In this document: in pieces, positions 55,048-64,000 of the stretch
How the letters are laid out: every line of letters starts with the position of its first letter
Numbering within the stretch: position 1 is the stretch's first letter
NCBI RefSeq assembly: GCF_902833055.1
Contig: NZ_CADFEJ010000004.1
Location: forward strand, 1-64,000
DNA length: 64,000 bases
Direction: 5' to 3'
From: Burkholderia territorii
GTDB taxonomy: Bacteria > Pseudomonadota > Gammaproteobacteria > Burkholderiales > Burkholderiaceae
Translations under genes and position numbers: made by a program
The notes under the pieces: generated by a model
Told to the model about the DNA's origin: nothing
Database searches by the model: none
The model's input: only the letters and a program-made list of their open reading frames with translations

Positions 55048-55368
55048 ATGGCTGAAACCCCTCCGACCGAATTCTTCATCCAGGGCATCACGAAAGACGG
55101 GAAAAAGTTTCGCCCGAGCGACTGGTCGGAGCGTCTGGCCGGCGTGATGGCCTGTTTCGGGCCGGGTGCGAGCGGGCCGAATGCGCGCCTGAAATATTCG
55201 CTGTACGTGCGTCCGACGATGCTCGGCGATCTGAAATGCGTGATCCTCGATTCCCGGCTGCGCGACATCGAGCCGATGGCGTTCGATTTCGTGCTGAATT
55301 TCGCGAAGGACAACAACCTCGTCGTCACCGAGGCGTGCGAGTTGCCGGACTACAACGAGAAGAAGTGA
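55048..55368 (+). CDS. DUF3579 domain protein
   Basis: A 106-residue small soluble protein of the DUF3579 family, which I associate with betaproteobacteria and frequent linkage to argF. Visible blocks are EFFIQGITKDGKKFRPSDWSERL and LKYSLYVRPTMLGDLKCVILD, then EPMAFDFVLNFAKDNNLVV. No signal peptide or membrane segment. Function unknown. The long leader may carry regulation. A strong bidirectional terminator follows. Confidence 0.88.
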   Translation: MAETPPTEFFIQGITKDGKKFRPSDWSERLAGVMACFGPGASGPNARLKYSLYVRPTMLGDLKCVILDSRLRDIEPMAFDFVLNFAKDNNLVVTEACELPDYNEKK

Positions 55369-55441
55369 GTTTGGCGGGCGACGGAGCATTCGGCGCCCGC
55401 ACGTGATGGTCACCCGGCGCGATGCGCGGGCGACGCGCAAC

Positions 55442-55468
55442 AAAAAGCCCGCCTAGGCGGGCTTTTTT
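55442..55468. terminator. Bidirectional terminator between the DUF3579 gene and rpsT
   Basis: AAGCCCGCC and GGCGGGCTT pair as a 9-bp stem with a 2-base centre, flanked by A-rich and T-rich runs, serving both convergent transcripts. Confidence 0.88.
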
Positions 55469-55514
55469 GCGATCGCAGGAAACAGGAACGCCCGCGAGAG
55501 CGGGCGCACCGGAT

Positions 55515-55787
55515 TTACGCTGCTGCCTGCAGGCCCTTGACGGCTGCGGCGAGGCGGCTCTTGCTGCGAGCGGCCTTGTTCTTGTGAACGATCTTCTTGT
55601 CGGCGATCGTGTCGATCGTCTTCACGGCAGCCTTGAACAGCTCGGCAGCCTTTGCCTGGTCGCCGGCTTCAACAGCCTTGCGGACCGACTTGATCGCGGT
55701 ACGGAATTTCGAGCGCAGCGCCGAGTTGTGCGAATTTGCCTTCGCGGCTTGGCGGGCGCGCTTGCGTGCTTGTGCGGAGTTAGCCAT
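55515..55787 (-). CDS. rpsT: 30S ribosomal protein S20
   Basis: A 90-residue basic protein that binds 16S rRNA early in 30S assembly. [16 protein letters not shown] and [19 protein letters not shown] are typical. AAGGA lies 8 bases before the ATG. The leader is about 170 bases from a good promoter; S20 is known in E. coli to repress its own translation, so this leader may be the control element. The gene has the usual placement next to murJ. Confidence 0.97.
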   Translation of the reverse strand: MANSAQARKRARQAAKANSHNSALRSKFRTAIKSVRKAVEAGDQAKAAELFKAAVKTIDTIADKKIVHKNKAARSKSRLAAAVKGLQAAA

Positions 55788-55826
55788 GACGGTTCCTTAT
55801 CCTGTCCTGTTTCCAGAGCTTGGAGC

Positions 55827-55890
55827 CTGACGGCCAAGCGCTGCTTTTCGATCCGTCCCCTGAGAACGATTGCCCAGGGGCGCATAAAAA
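55827..55890 (-). promoter_or_regulatory. Structured rpsT leader segment
   Basis: On the minus strand CCCCTG and CAGGGG pair across a 12-base loop about 60-90 bases before the rpsT ATG. It lies in the long untranslated leader and is a candidate for S20 autoregulation; there is no T-run at the hairpin. Confidence 0.35.
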
Positions 55891-55962
55891 ACGGTGATTT
55901 TAACCGAGGCCGAGACATGAAAACGACAGCCGCCGTGCATGTAACAGGCTCAGAAACCGGCG

Positions 55963-55992
55963 ATTATAGCAACAAAATCAAGCGCGTGGCAA
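55963..55992 (-). promoter_or_regulatory. rpsT promoter
   Basis: On the minus strand TTGCCA (55992-55987) and TATAAT (55968-55963) are 18 bases apart, with TGC before the -10. Transcription would begin near 55956, about 170 bases before the rpsT ATG. Confidence 0.65.
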
Positions 55993-56076
55993 GGTCAACG
56001 TGACGTCGGCCGGACGGCGGCGCCGGCGGCGCCGGTCCTTTTCGGCATCCGTCCGTGCCGGGACACGCAACGTCCG

Positions 56077-56082
56077 TATAAT
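56077..56082 (+). promoter_or_regulatory. -10 hexamer next to the murJ start codon
   Basis: TATAAT ends 9 bases before the murJ ATG, so the expected start point would give a leader of about 3 bases. No Shine-Dalgarno is present (AAGCGCCCC lies between). Confidence 0.45.
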
Positions 56083-56091
56083 AAGCGCCCC

Positions 56092-57642
56092 ATGAATCTA
56101 TTCCGAGCCCTGCTGACGGTCAGCGGCTTCACGCTGCTGTCGCGCGTGACCGGACTGGCCCGCGAGACGCTGATCGCCCGTGCGTTCGGCGCCAGTCAAT
56201 ACACCGACGCGTTCTACGTCGCCTTCCGCATTCCGAACCTGCTGCGCCGCCTGTCTGCCGAAGGCGCGTTCTCGCAGGCGTTCGTGCCGATCCTCGCCGA
56301 GTTCAAGAACCAGCAGGGGCACGATGCGACCAAGGCGCTCGTCGACGCGATGTCGACCGTGCTCGCGTGGGCGCTCGCGCTGCTGTCGGCGCTCGGGATC
56401 GCCGGCGCGTCGTGGGTCGTGTTCGCGGTCGCGTCCGGCCTGCATACCGACGGGCAGGCGTTCCCGCTCGCGGTCACGATGACGCGGATCATGTTCCCGT
56501 ACATCGTGTTCATCTCGCTGACGACGCTCGCATCCGGCGTGCTGAATACGTACAAGAGCTTCTCGCTGCCGGCGTTCGCGCCGGTGCTGCTCAACGTCGC
56601 GTTCATCGCCGCGGCCGTGTTCGTCGCGCCGCACCTGAAGGTGCCGGTCTACGCGCTCGCCTGGGCCGTCATCGTGGGCGGCCTGCTGCAGTTCGTCGTG
56701 CAGCTGCCGGGGCTGAAGAAGATCGACATGGTGCCGCTGATCGGCCTCAATCCGATGCGCGCGCTGCGTCATCCCGGCGTGAAGCGCGTGCTCGCGAAGA
56801 TGGTGCCCGCGACGTTCGCGGTGTCGGTCGCGCAACTGTCGCTGATCATCAATACCAACATCGCGTCGCGGCTCGGGCAGGGTGCCGTGTCGTGGATCAA
56901 TTACGCCGACCGCCTGATGGAGTTCCCGACCGCGCTGCTCGGCGTCGCGCTCGGCACGATCCTGCTGCCGAGCCTGTCGAAGGCGCACGTCGACGCCGAT
57001 ACGCATGAATATTCGGCACTGCTCGACTGGGGGCTGCGCGTCACGTTCCTGCTCGCGGCGCCGAGCGCGCTCGCGCTGTTCTTCTTCGCGACGCCGCTCA
57101 CCGCGACGCTGTTCAACTACGGGAAGTTCGACGCGCATACGGTCACGATGGTCGCGCGCGCACTCGCGACCTACGGGATCGGCCTCGTCGGCATCATCCT
57201 GATCAAGATTCTCGCGCCGGGTTTCTACGCGAAGCAGGACATCAAGACGCCCGTGAAGATCGCGATCGGCGTGCTGATCGTCACGCAGCTTTCGAACTAC
57301 GTGTTCGTGCCGCTGATCGGCCACGCGGGCCTCACGCTGAGCATCGGCGTCGGCGCATGCCTGAACTCGCTGCTGCTGTTCCTCGGGCTGCGCAAGCGCG
57401 GCATCTATCAGCCGTCGCCGGGCTGGCTGCGCTTCTTCGTGCAGATGATCGGCGCGGCGCTCGTGCTCGCGGGCCTGATGCACTGGTGCGCGATCAGCTT
57501 CGACTGGACGGGCATGCGCGCGCAGCCGCTCGATCGCATCGCGCTGATGGCCGCATGCCTCGTGCTGTTCGCTGCACTATATTTCGGTATGTTGTGGGTA
57601 ATGGGCTTCAAATACGCTTACTTCAGAAGGCGCGCCAAGTGA
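56092..57642 (+). CDS. murJ: Lipid II flippase MurJ
   Basis: A 516-residue inner-membrane MOP-family flippase that moves lipid II across the membrane for peptidoglycan assembly. Fourteen membrane segments are visible. The family start is SGFTLLSRVTGLARETLIARAFG; AFYVAFRIPNLLRRLSAEGAFSQAFVP contains the conserved Arg and Glu residues of the cavity. The stop overlaps the next gene's GTG start (GTGA). Confidence 0.95.
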   Translation: MNLFRALLTVSGFTLLSRVTGLARETLIARAFGASQYTDAFYVAFRIPNLLRRLSAEGAFSQAFVPILAEFKNQQGHDATKALVDAMSTVLAWALALLSALGIAGASWVVFAVASGLHTDGQAFPLAVTMTRIMFPYIVFISLTTLASGVLNTYKSFSLPAFAPVLLNVAFIAAAVFVAPHLKVPVYALAWAVIVGGLLQFVVQLPGLKKIDMVPLIGLNPMRALRHPGVKRVLAKMVPATFAVSVAQLSLIINTNIASRLGQGAVSWINYADRLMEFPTALLGVALGTILLPSLSKAHVDADTHEYSALLDWGLRVTFLLAAPSALALFFFATPLTATLFNYGKFDAHTVTMVARALATYGIGLVGIILIKILAPGFYAKQDIKTPVKIAIGVLIVTQLSNYVFVPLIGHAGLTLSIGVGACLNSLLLFLGLRKRGIYQPSPGWLRFFVQMIGAALVLAGLMHWCAISFDWTGMRAQPLDRIALMAACLVLFAALYFGMLWVMGFKYAYFRRRAK

Positions 57643-58493
57643 CGACCGCAATGACCCGCGTCCTCGACTACTTCAGCACGCTCGTGGCGGACGACGACAG
57701 TCTGCCCGTCACGGAAACCGCGCTGTCGCTTGCGCAGGACGCGTATCCCGACCTCGACCTGCAGGGCACGCTGGCCGAAATCGACATGCTGGCCGCGCGG
57801 CTGCGCCGCCGGCTCGCCGACGATGCGAACCTGAAGGACCGCGTCGCCGCGCTCAACGAGTTCTTCTTCCGCGAACTCGGCTTCGCGTGCAATCACAACG
57901 ACTACTACGACCCCGATAACAGCCACCTGAACGCGGTGCTGAAGCGGCGGCGCGGGATTCCGATCTCGCTGTCGGTGCTGTATCTCGAGCTCGCCGAGCA
58001 GATCGGCGTGCCGGCGCGCGGCGTGTCGTTCCCCGGCCATTTCCTGCTGCGCGTGACGCTGCCGGACGGCGACCTGATCATCGATCCGACCAACGGGCAT
58101 TCGTTGTCAGAGGCCGAGATGGTCGAGATGCTCGAACCTTACGTCGCGCGTGCGGCAGGCGCGGTCGACAGCGCGTTGCGCGCGCTGCTGCAGCCGGCCA
58201 CGAGCCGCGAGATCATCGCGCGGATGCTGCGCAACCTGAAGACGATCTACCTGCAGACGGAACGCTGGCAGCGGCTGCTTGCCGTGCAGCAGCGGCTCGT
58301 GATCCTGCTGCCGGAACAGCTCGACGAGGTGCGCGACCGCGGCTTCGCCTATGCGCGGCTCGACTATCTGCGCCCGGCGCTCGAGGATCTCGAGCAGTAT
58401 CTCGGCGAGCGGCCCGACGCGGACGACGCGACCGTCGTCGAATCGCAGGTCAGCGAGTTGCGGCAGCGGATGCAGCGCGACGGCGAGGACTGA
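57639..58493 (+). CDS. SirB1/transglutaminase-like family protein with TPR-like tail
   Basis: A 284-residue cytoplasmic protein of the SirB1 family. The N-terminal transglutaminase-like core has YYDPDNSHLNAVLKRRRGIPISLSVLYLELA and VSFPGHFLLRV, with a conserved His; the usual catalytic Cys of transglutaminases is not evident. LLAVQQRLVILLPEQLDEVRDRGFAYARL is a TPR-like region. The GTG start overlaps the murJ stop and has AGAAGG 8 bases upstream; an ATG at 57651 is the alternative. Function unknown. Confidence 0.88.
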   Translation: MTTAMTRVLDYFSTLVADDDSLPVTETALSLAQDAYPDLDLQGTLAEIDMLAARLRRRLADDANLKDRVAALNEFFFRELGFACNHNDYYDPDNSHLNAVLKRRRGIPISLSVLYLELAEQIGVPARGVSFPGHFLLRVTLPDGDLIIDPTNGHSLSEAEMVEMLEPYVARAAGAVDSALRALLQPATSREIIARMLRNLKTIYLQTERWQRLLAVQQRLVILLPEQLDEVRDRGFAYARLDYLRPALEDLEQYLGERPDADDATVVESQVSELRQRMQRDGED

Positions 58494-58524
58494 GCCGCAC
58501 CGGCATCGCTGAAACCCCGAACGT

Positions 58525-58551
58525 GAAAACGCCCGCATCGCGGGCGTTTTC
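58525..58551. terminator. Bidirectional terminator between the SirB1-family and SDR genes
   Basis: GAAAACGCCCGC and GCGGGCGTTTTC form a 12-bp perfect stem with a 3-base loop, with A and T runs built into the stem ends. Confidence 0.85.
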
Positions 58552-58571
58552 GTTTGCCGTTGCGTGGCCGC

Positions 58572-59330
58572 TTACTTCGGCTGCATGCGGATCGCGCCGT
58601 CGAGGCGGATCACTTCGCCGTTGAGCATCGGGTTCTCGACGATCTGGCGCACCAGCATCGCGTATTCCTCCGGCTTGCCGAGCCGTGGCGGGAACGGCAC
58701 CATCGCGCCGAGCGCGTCCTGTACGTCCTTCGGCATGCCGAGCAGCATCGGCGTCTCGAACAGCCCCGGCGCGATCGTCATCACGCGGATGCCGCTGCGC
58801 GAAAGGTCGCGTGCGATCGGCAGCGTCATGCCCGCGACGCCGGCTTTCGACGCCGCGTACGCGGCCTGGCCGATCTGTCCGTCGTAGGCCGCGACCGACG
58901 CGGTGCTCACGATCACGCCGCGCTCGCCGCCGTCGTTGGGCGTGGTCGCAGCCATCGCGGCGGCCGCGAGCCGGATCATGTTGAAGGTGCCGACGAGGTT
59001 CACGTTGATCGTCTTCGCGAACACGTCGAGCGGGTGCGCGCCGTCCTTGCCGACGGTTTTCGCCGCGGGCGCGATGCCCGCGCAGTTCACCAGGCCGCGC
59101 AGCGTGCCGGCGCGCGTCGCTGCGTCGACGGCCGCCTGCGCATCGGCCTCGCTCGACACGTCGCAGCGCACGAACAGCCCGCCCAGCTCGCTCGCGAGGG
59201 CCGTTCCGGCCGCCTCGTTCAGGTCGGCGAGCACGACCTTGCCGCCGGCGTGCGCGAGCATGCGGGCCGTCCCGGCGCCGAGGCCCGATGCGCCGCCCGT
59301 GATCAGAAAGACGTTGCCGCGAATCTCCAT
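58572..59330 (-). CDS. SDR 3-hydroxyacyl-CoA dehydrogenase, type II (HSD10-like)
   Basis: A 252-residue short-chain dehydrogenase resembling 3-hydroxyacyl-CoA/3-hydroxy-2-methylbutyryl-CoA dehydrogenases. TGGASGLG is at 10-17, NCAGIAP around residue 84 is the NNAG-equivalent, Ser in [16 protein letters not shown] and YAASK complete the active site, and [16 protein letters not shown] and the ending [13 protein letters not shown] are typical of this subgroup. It likely acts in beta-oxidation or branched-chain amino acid breakdown. GGAGACAGTG precedes the ATG. Confidence 0.9.
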   Translation of the reverse strand: MEIRGNVFLITGGASGLGAGTARMLAHAGGKVVLADLNEAAGTALASELGGLFVRCDVSSEADAQAAVDAATRAGTLRGLVNCAGIAPAAKTVGKDGAHPLDVFAKTINVNLVGTFNMIRLAAAAMAATTPNDGGERGVIVSTASVAAYDGQIGQAAYAASKAGVAGMTLPIARDLSRSGIRVMTIAPGLFETPMLLGMPKDVQDALGAMVPFPPRLGKPEEYAMLVRQIVENPMLNGEVIRLDGAIRMQPK

Positions 59331-59502
59331 CACTGTCTCCTTGGTTGGATCCGATGCCGGCCGCCCGGAGCAAACGCCGGTGCGCCGGTCCACGCGTTCG
59401 ATCGATTGTACGGGGCGCCGTCGTACGCCGGCCAGTGCGGCCAGGCCGGTGCGAAGCGATGTCCGACGAAACCAGGTCCCACGAAACCGGCCGCAGCGGA
59501 CG

Positions 59503-59531
59503 AAAAAAAAGCCGCCCGGAAAGGGCGGCTT
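59503..59531 (-). terminator. Rho-independent terminator after adk
   Basis: On the minus strand AAGCCGCCC, a short loop and GGGCGGCTT are followed by eight T residues, 20 bases after the adk stop. Confidence 0.9.
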
Positions 59532-59550
59532 GCGGTCCGCGACGCGCTCG

Positions 59551-61335
<1,785 letters not shown>

Positions 61336-61539
61336 TCAGCTGCCGGCCGGGCCGGCGGGGTCGACCGGCGTGCCTTCGACGGTCTGGCGCGCTTCGTCGA
61401 CGAGCATCACGGGGATGCCGTCGCGGATCGGGTAGGCGAGCTTGTCCGCGTTGCAGATCAGCTCCTGCGCGGCGCGGTCATAGTGGAGCGGGCCTTTGCA
61501 GATAGGGCACACAAGGATTTCAAGCAGGCGAGCGTCCAC
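61336..61539 (-). CDS. Trm112/UPF0434 family protein
   Basis: A 67-residue protein of the Trm112-like family, in eukaryotes and archaea an activator of methyltransferases; the bacterial role is unclear. CPIC at residues 11-14 and a single Cys in [13 protein letters not shown] remain, so a full Cys4 zinc site is not present. The GTG start overlaps the lpxK stop region by 20 bases and has GGAG about 8 bases upstream. It ends 121 bases before kdsB. Confidence 0.9.
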   Translation of the reverse strand: MDARLLEILVCPICKGPLHYDRAAQELICNADKLAYPIRDGIPVMLVDEARQTVEGTPVDPAGPAGS

Positions 61540-62548
61540 GGAGTTTCTCCACAACGAGGGCAATGAGGCGAGGATCGAGCGCGGCTTCGACGGGGACGAC
61601 CCACAGCCGAGCGTCGCGCCAGGAAGCGCCCAATTTTACTGCATCCTTCTCGGTGATCAGGATCGCATCGACCGCGTCGTCCACGAACGGATTGTCGGCG
61701 AACGCGTAGTGATCGGGCAGCGCGCGCGTCGCCGGTGCGAGACCGGCCGCGCGCAGCGTCGCGAAGAAGCGCTCCGGCGCGCCGATGCCGGCCGCGGCGA
61801 GCACGCGCTCGTTCGCGAACTGCGACAGCGGACGGCGCAGCGACGGCTGGTCGAGGTGCCACGCGGCGCCCGGCGTGAGCGCGAGCGCATAGGTGTCGGG
61901 CCACGGCGGCAGCGCGCCGCTGTACGGATCGTTGACGAGCGTCGCGTCGCGGTGGCGCGACAGCGGCTCGCGCAGCGGCCCGGCCGGCAGCAGGAAGCCG
62001 TTGCCGCCGAGCCGGTGGTCGAACACGACGAGCTCGACCGTGCGGGCGAGACGGTAGTGTTGCAGGCCGTCGTCGCTGACGATCACGTCGACGTCCGGGT
62101 GCGCGGCGCGCAGCGCCTGCGCGGCCGCGACGCGGTCGGGGCACACCCACACGGGCGCGCCGGTGCGGCGCGCGATCAGCAGCGGCTCGTCGCCCGCCGC
62201 GCTCGCGCGCGATGCGGGCGTGACGGCGGTGGGCGTCTTCACGTTCGCGCCGTAGCCGCGCGACACGACACCCGGCGTGAACCCGGCCGCGCGCAGCGCG
62301 TCGACCAGCGCGATCACGGTCGGCGTCTTGCCGGTGCCGCCGACGGTCACGTTGCCGACCACGACGACGGGCACGCCGACGTCGACCGGTTGCTTCCAGC
62401 CCTGCGCGTAGGCCGTGCGGCGCAGCGCCGCGCACAGGCCGAACACGCACGCGAACGGCGTGAGCGCCCAGGCGAGGGCGCCGCGTCGCTGCCATTCGCG
62501 TGTGAGACGCGCTTCGAGCCGCGCGAGCGGGCCGCCGGGCGCGCTCAT
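61520..62548 (-). CDS. lpxK: Tetraacyldisaccharide 4'-kinase
   Basis: A 342-residue inner-membrane-associated kinase that phosphorylates the lipid A disaccharide at position 4'. The P-loop [13 protein letters not shown] is at 65-77, and ISRGYG-type [32 protein letters not shown] and FAGIG-like [12 protein letters not shown] are conserved. One hydrophobic segment lies near residue 30. The lpxK start [12 protein letters not shown] was preferred to an upstream ATG without homology. The first gene of the lpxK-Trm112-kdsB group; msbA is not adjacent. Confidence 0.94.
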   Translation of the reverse strand: MSAPGGPLARLEARLTREWQRRGALAWALTPFACVFGLCAALRRTAYAQGWKQPVDVGVPVVVVGNVTVGGTGKTPTVIALVDALRAAGFTPGVVSRGYGANVKTPTAVTPASRASAAGDEPLLIARRTGAPVWVCPDRVAAAQALRAAHPDVDVIVSDDGLQHYRLARTVELVVFDHRLGGNGFLLPAGPLREPLSRHRDATLVNDPYSGALPPWPDTYALALTPGAAWHLDQPSLRRPLSQFANERVLAAAGIGAPERFFATLRAAGLAPATRALPDHYAFADNPFVDDAVDAILITEKDAVKLGASWRDARLWVVPVEAALDPRLIALVVEKLRGRSPA

Positions 62549-62999
62549 CGGGCCGGATGCGGCGCGTGGTGCGCCGCGGCGTGGGACGGTTTCGTCAAGT
62601 CGGATTCTCCGTTGCGCGGCGCATGCCGCAAGGTCTTCGGAAGGCGGCACTCTAGCGCGCCGCACGCGCACGCGGCAAGCGCGGCCGGGCGACGCATCCG
62701 TCGGGGCCGGATCGGAGAGGGTTGTGGATAACTCTGTGAAAAACTCCCCATCCGTTCGCGCCAAACGCAGGCCGGACGGACATCGAATCGATCCCAAACA
62801 AAATCGCAAGGTTTAAAAATATATAAAAATCAAAGCGTTACACGGAATTGTCTGGGTTTTTTCGCGGTTTTCAAATCGTTTTGGCGGACGATTTCCAGAG
62901 TGTGGACACATTCAGCGCCGGCGCGGCGCACACGGCCGGCGCTGGACGCCGCGCGCGTGTCGGACTATCGTGTCGCCGCCAGCATTCTTCCGATCGCCC
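62549..62999. other. Divergent lpxK/xseA intergenic region with an AT-rich stretch
   Basis: About 450 bases without a gene. TGTGGATAA at 62723-62731 is an exact DnaA-box match. From 62798 to 62845 there is an AT-rich stretch (AAAAATATATAAAAATC core) rare in this GC-rich window. Promoters for both divergent genes should be here; several AT-rich hexamers make exact assignment unsafe. Confidence 0.5.
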
Positions 63000-64000
63000 A
63001 TGCTTTCCGACTCTCCTTTTTCCGCTCCCGGCGCGACGCGCGGCGGCGACGAAGTGATTCCCGTTTCGGCGCTCAATCGCGCGATTTCGACGATGCTCGA
63101 GCGGTCGTTTCCGCTGCTGTGGATCTCGGGCGAAGTATCGAATTTCACGCGCGCCGCGAGCGGCCACTGGTATTTCTCGATCAAGGACCAGCAGGCGCAG
63201 ATGCGCTGCGTGATGTTCCGCGGTCGCGCGCAGTACGCGGAATTCACGCCGCGCGAAGGCGACCGGATCGAGGTGCGCGCGGTCGTCACGATGTACGAGC
63301 CGCGCGGCGAAGTGCAGCTCAACGTCGAGGCCGTGCGCCGCACGGGCCAGGGGCGTCTGTACGAGGCGTTCCTGCGGCTGAAGGCGCAGCTCGAGGCCGA
63401 AGGGCTGTTCGCGCCCGAACGCAAGCGGCCGTTGCCCGCGCACCCGCGCGCGATCGGCATCGTCACGTCGCTGCAGGCCGCCGCGTTGCGCGACGTGCTG
63501 ACCACGCTCGCGCGCCGCGCGCCGCATATTCCGGTGATCGTCTACCCGGCGCCCGTGCAGGGTGCCGGTTCCGCGGAAAAGCTGGTCGCGGCCGTGCACA
63601 CGGCGAACGCGCGGCGCGAGGTCGACGTGCTGCTCGTCTGTCGCGGCGGCGGATCGATCGAGGATCTGTGGTCGTTCAACGATGAAGCACTCGCGCGGGC
63701 GATCGCGGCGAGCGAACTGCCGGTCGTCAGCGGCGTCGGCCACGAAACCGATTTCACGATCGCGGACTTCGCGGCCGACCTGCGCGCGCCGACGCCGACG
63801 GGCGCGGCCGAGCTCGCGAGTCCCCAGCGCGCGTTGCTGCTGCGCGAAGTGGCCGACCGGCAGCGCGCGCTCGCACGCTGCCTGGAACGCGGGCTCGAAC
63901 AGCGTGCGCAGCAGCTCGACTGGCTCGCGCGCCGGCTCGTGAGTCCGGCCGAACGGCTGCGGCGGCAACGCACCCACGTCGAACAACTGGCGGTGCGGCT
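63000..64000 (+). CDS. xseA: Exodeoxyribonuclease VII large subunit (5' part)
   Basis: The frame opens at an ATG ending at 63002 and runs off the window; about 333 codons are visible of a normal 440-460. XseA with XseB degrades single-stranded DNA. The N-terminal OB fold is [33 protein letters not shown] (residues 17-49) with [19 protein letters not shown]; the nuclease domain has [34 protein letters not shown] and [16 protein letters not shown] with catalytic Asp/His. No Shine-Dalgarno is visible before the ATG. Confidence 0.94.
   Translation, partial: MLSDSPFSAPGATRGGDEVIPVSALNRAISTMLERSFPLLWISGEVSNFTRAASGHWYFSIKDQQAQMRCVMFRGRAQYAEFTPREGDRIEVRAVVTMYEPRGEVQLNVEAVRRTGQGRLYEAFLRLKAQLEAEGLFAPERKRPLPAHPRAIGIVTSLQAAALRDVLTTLARRAPHIPVIVYPAPVQGAGSAEKLVAAVHTANARREVDVLLVCRGGGSIEDLWSFNDEALARAIAASELPVVSGVGHETDFTIADFAADLRAPTPTGAAELASPQRALLLREVADRQRALARCLERGLEQRAQQLDWLARRLVSPAERLRRQRTHVEQLAVR

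Overview
The window is GC-rich (roughly two-thirds G+C), densely packed, and carries almost only house-keeping and catabolic genes. Gene content and order (kynBUA opposite an Lrp-type kynR; lpxK-Trm112-kdsB-adk; argF, a DUF3579 gene, rpsT, murJ; zur-znuACB) point to a Burkholderia main chromosome, most likely the B. cepacia complex. I see no tRNA, rRNA, CRISPR array, insertion sequence, integrase-bounded island or phage gene; the one site-specific recombinase is the core gene xerD.

Layout. 1-5.5 kb: 3' end of an RND-efflux outer-membrane gene, an NCS2 purine permease, an orphan FGGY sugar kinase and S-formylglutathione hydrolase. 5.5-9.1 kb: a minus-strand zinc operon zur-znuA-znuC-znuB followed by a small membrane protein, behind two tandem dyad boxes that are probably Zur sites. 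9.3-22 kb: a polyol regulon made of two convergent operons. The plus-strand one holds an SDR polyol dehydrogenase, a PfkB kinase, a GatZ-like protein, an ABC transporter (binding protein, two permeases, ATPase) and a HAD phosphatase. The minus-strand one holds a D-arabinitol 4-dehydrogenase type enzyme, xylulokinase and a SorC-family regulator. Both promoters carry the same 13-7-13 inverted repeat over the -10 region, which ties them to one regulator. 22-28.9 kb: a LysR gene divergent from benzoylformate decarboxylase, an aldehyde dehydrogenase, a ketopantoate-reductase homologue and an aromatic-acid MFS transporter, probably mandelate/benzoylformate breakdown.

28.9-33 kb: kynurenine pathway (kynA, kynU, kynB) with divergent kynR and a flavin reductase. 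33-42.7 kb: a selenium-binding/methanethiol-oxidase protein coupled to a membrane protein, msrA, a frameshifted DUF72 gene, cfa, pdxH, tcdA, a YbbN-like thioredoxin and a pirin. 42.9-64 kb: core genes: an EamA exporter, amiC, tsaE, queG, ogt, xerD, an acyl-CoA synthetase, ybaK, plsY, yajQ, murB, argF, a DUF3579 gene, rpsT, murJ, a SirB1-family gene, an SDR, adk, kdsB, Trm112, lpxK and the 5' part of xseA.

The most rewarding signals are regulatory and small-scale: the shared polyol operator, the tandem Zur-like boxes, a seven-unit heptanucleotide repeat before the polyol-binding-protein gene, a small gene encoding a tripeptide repeat that overlaps the aromatic-acid transporter gene, a perfect 20-bp palindrome before the formylglutathione hydrolase gene, and two genes whose -10 hexamers would place transcription exactly on the A of ATG. 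No single wholly new system can be proven from sequence alone. The polyol regulon (GatZ without GatY, added HAD enzyme) and the mandelate-type cluster (ketopantoate-reductase homologue in place of a classical mandelate dehydrogenase) are the best candidates for undescribed biochemistry.
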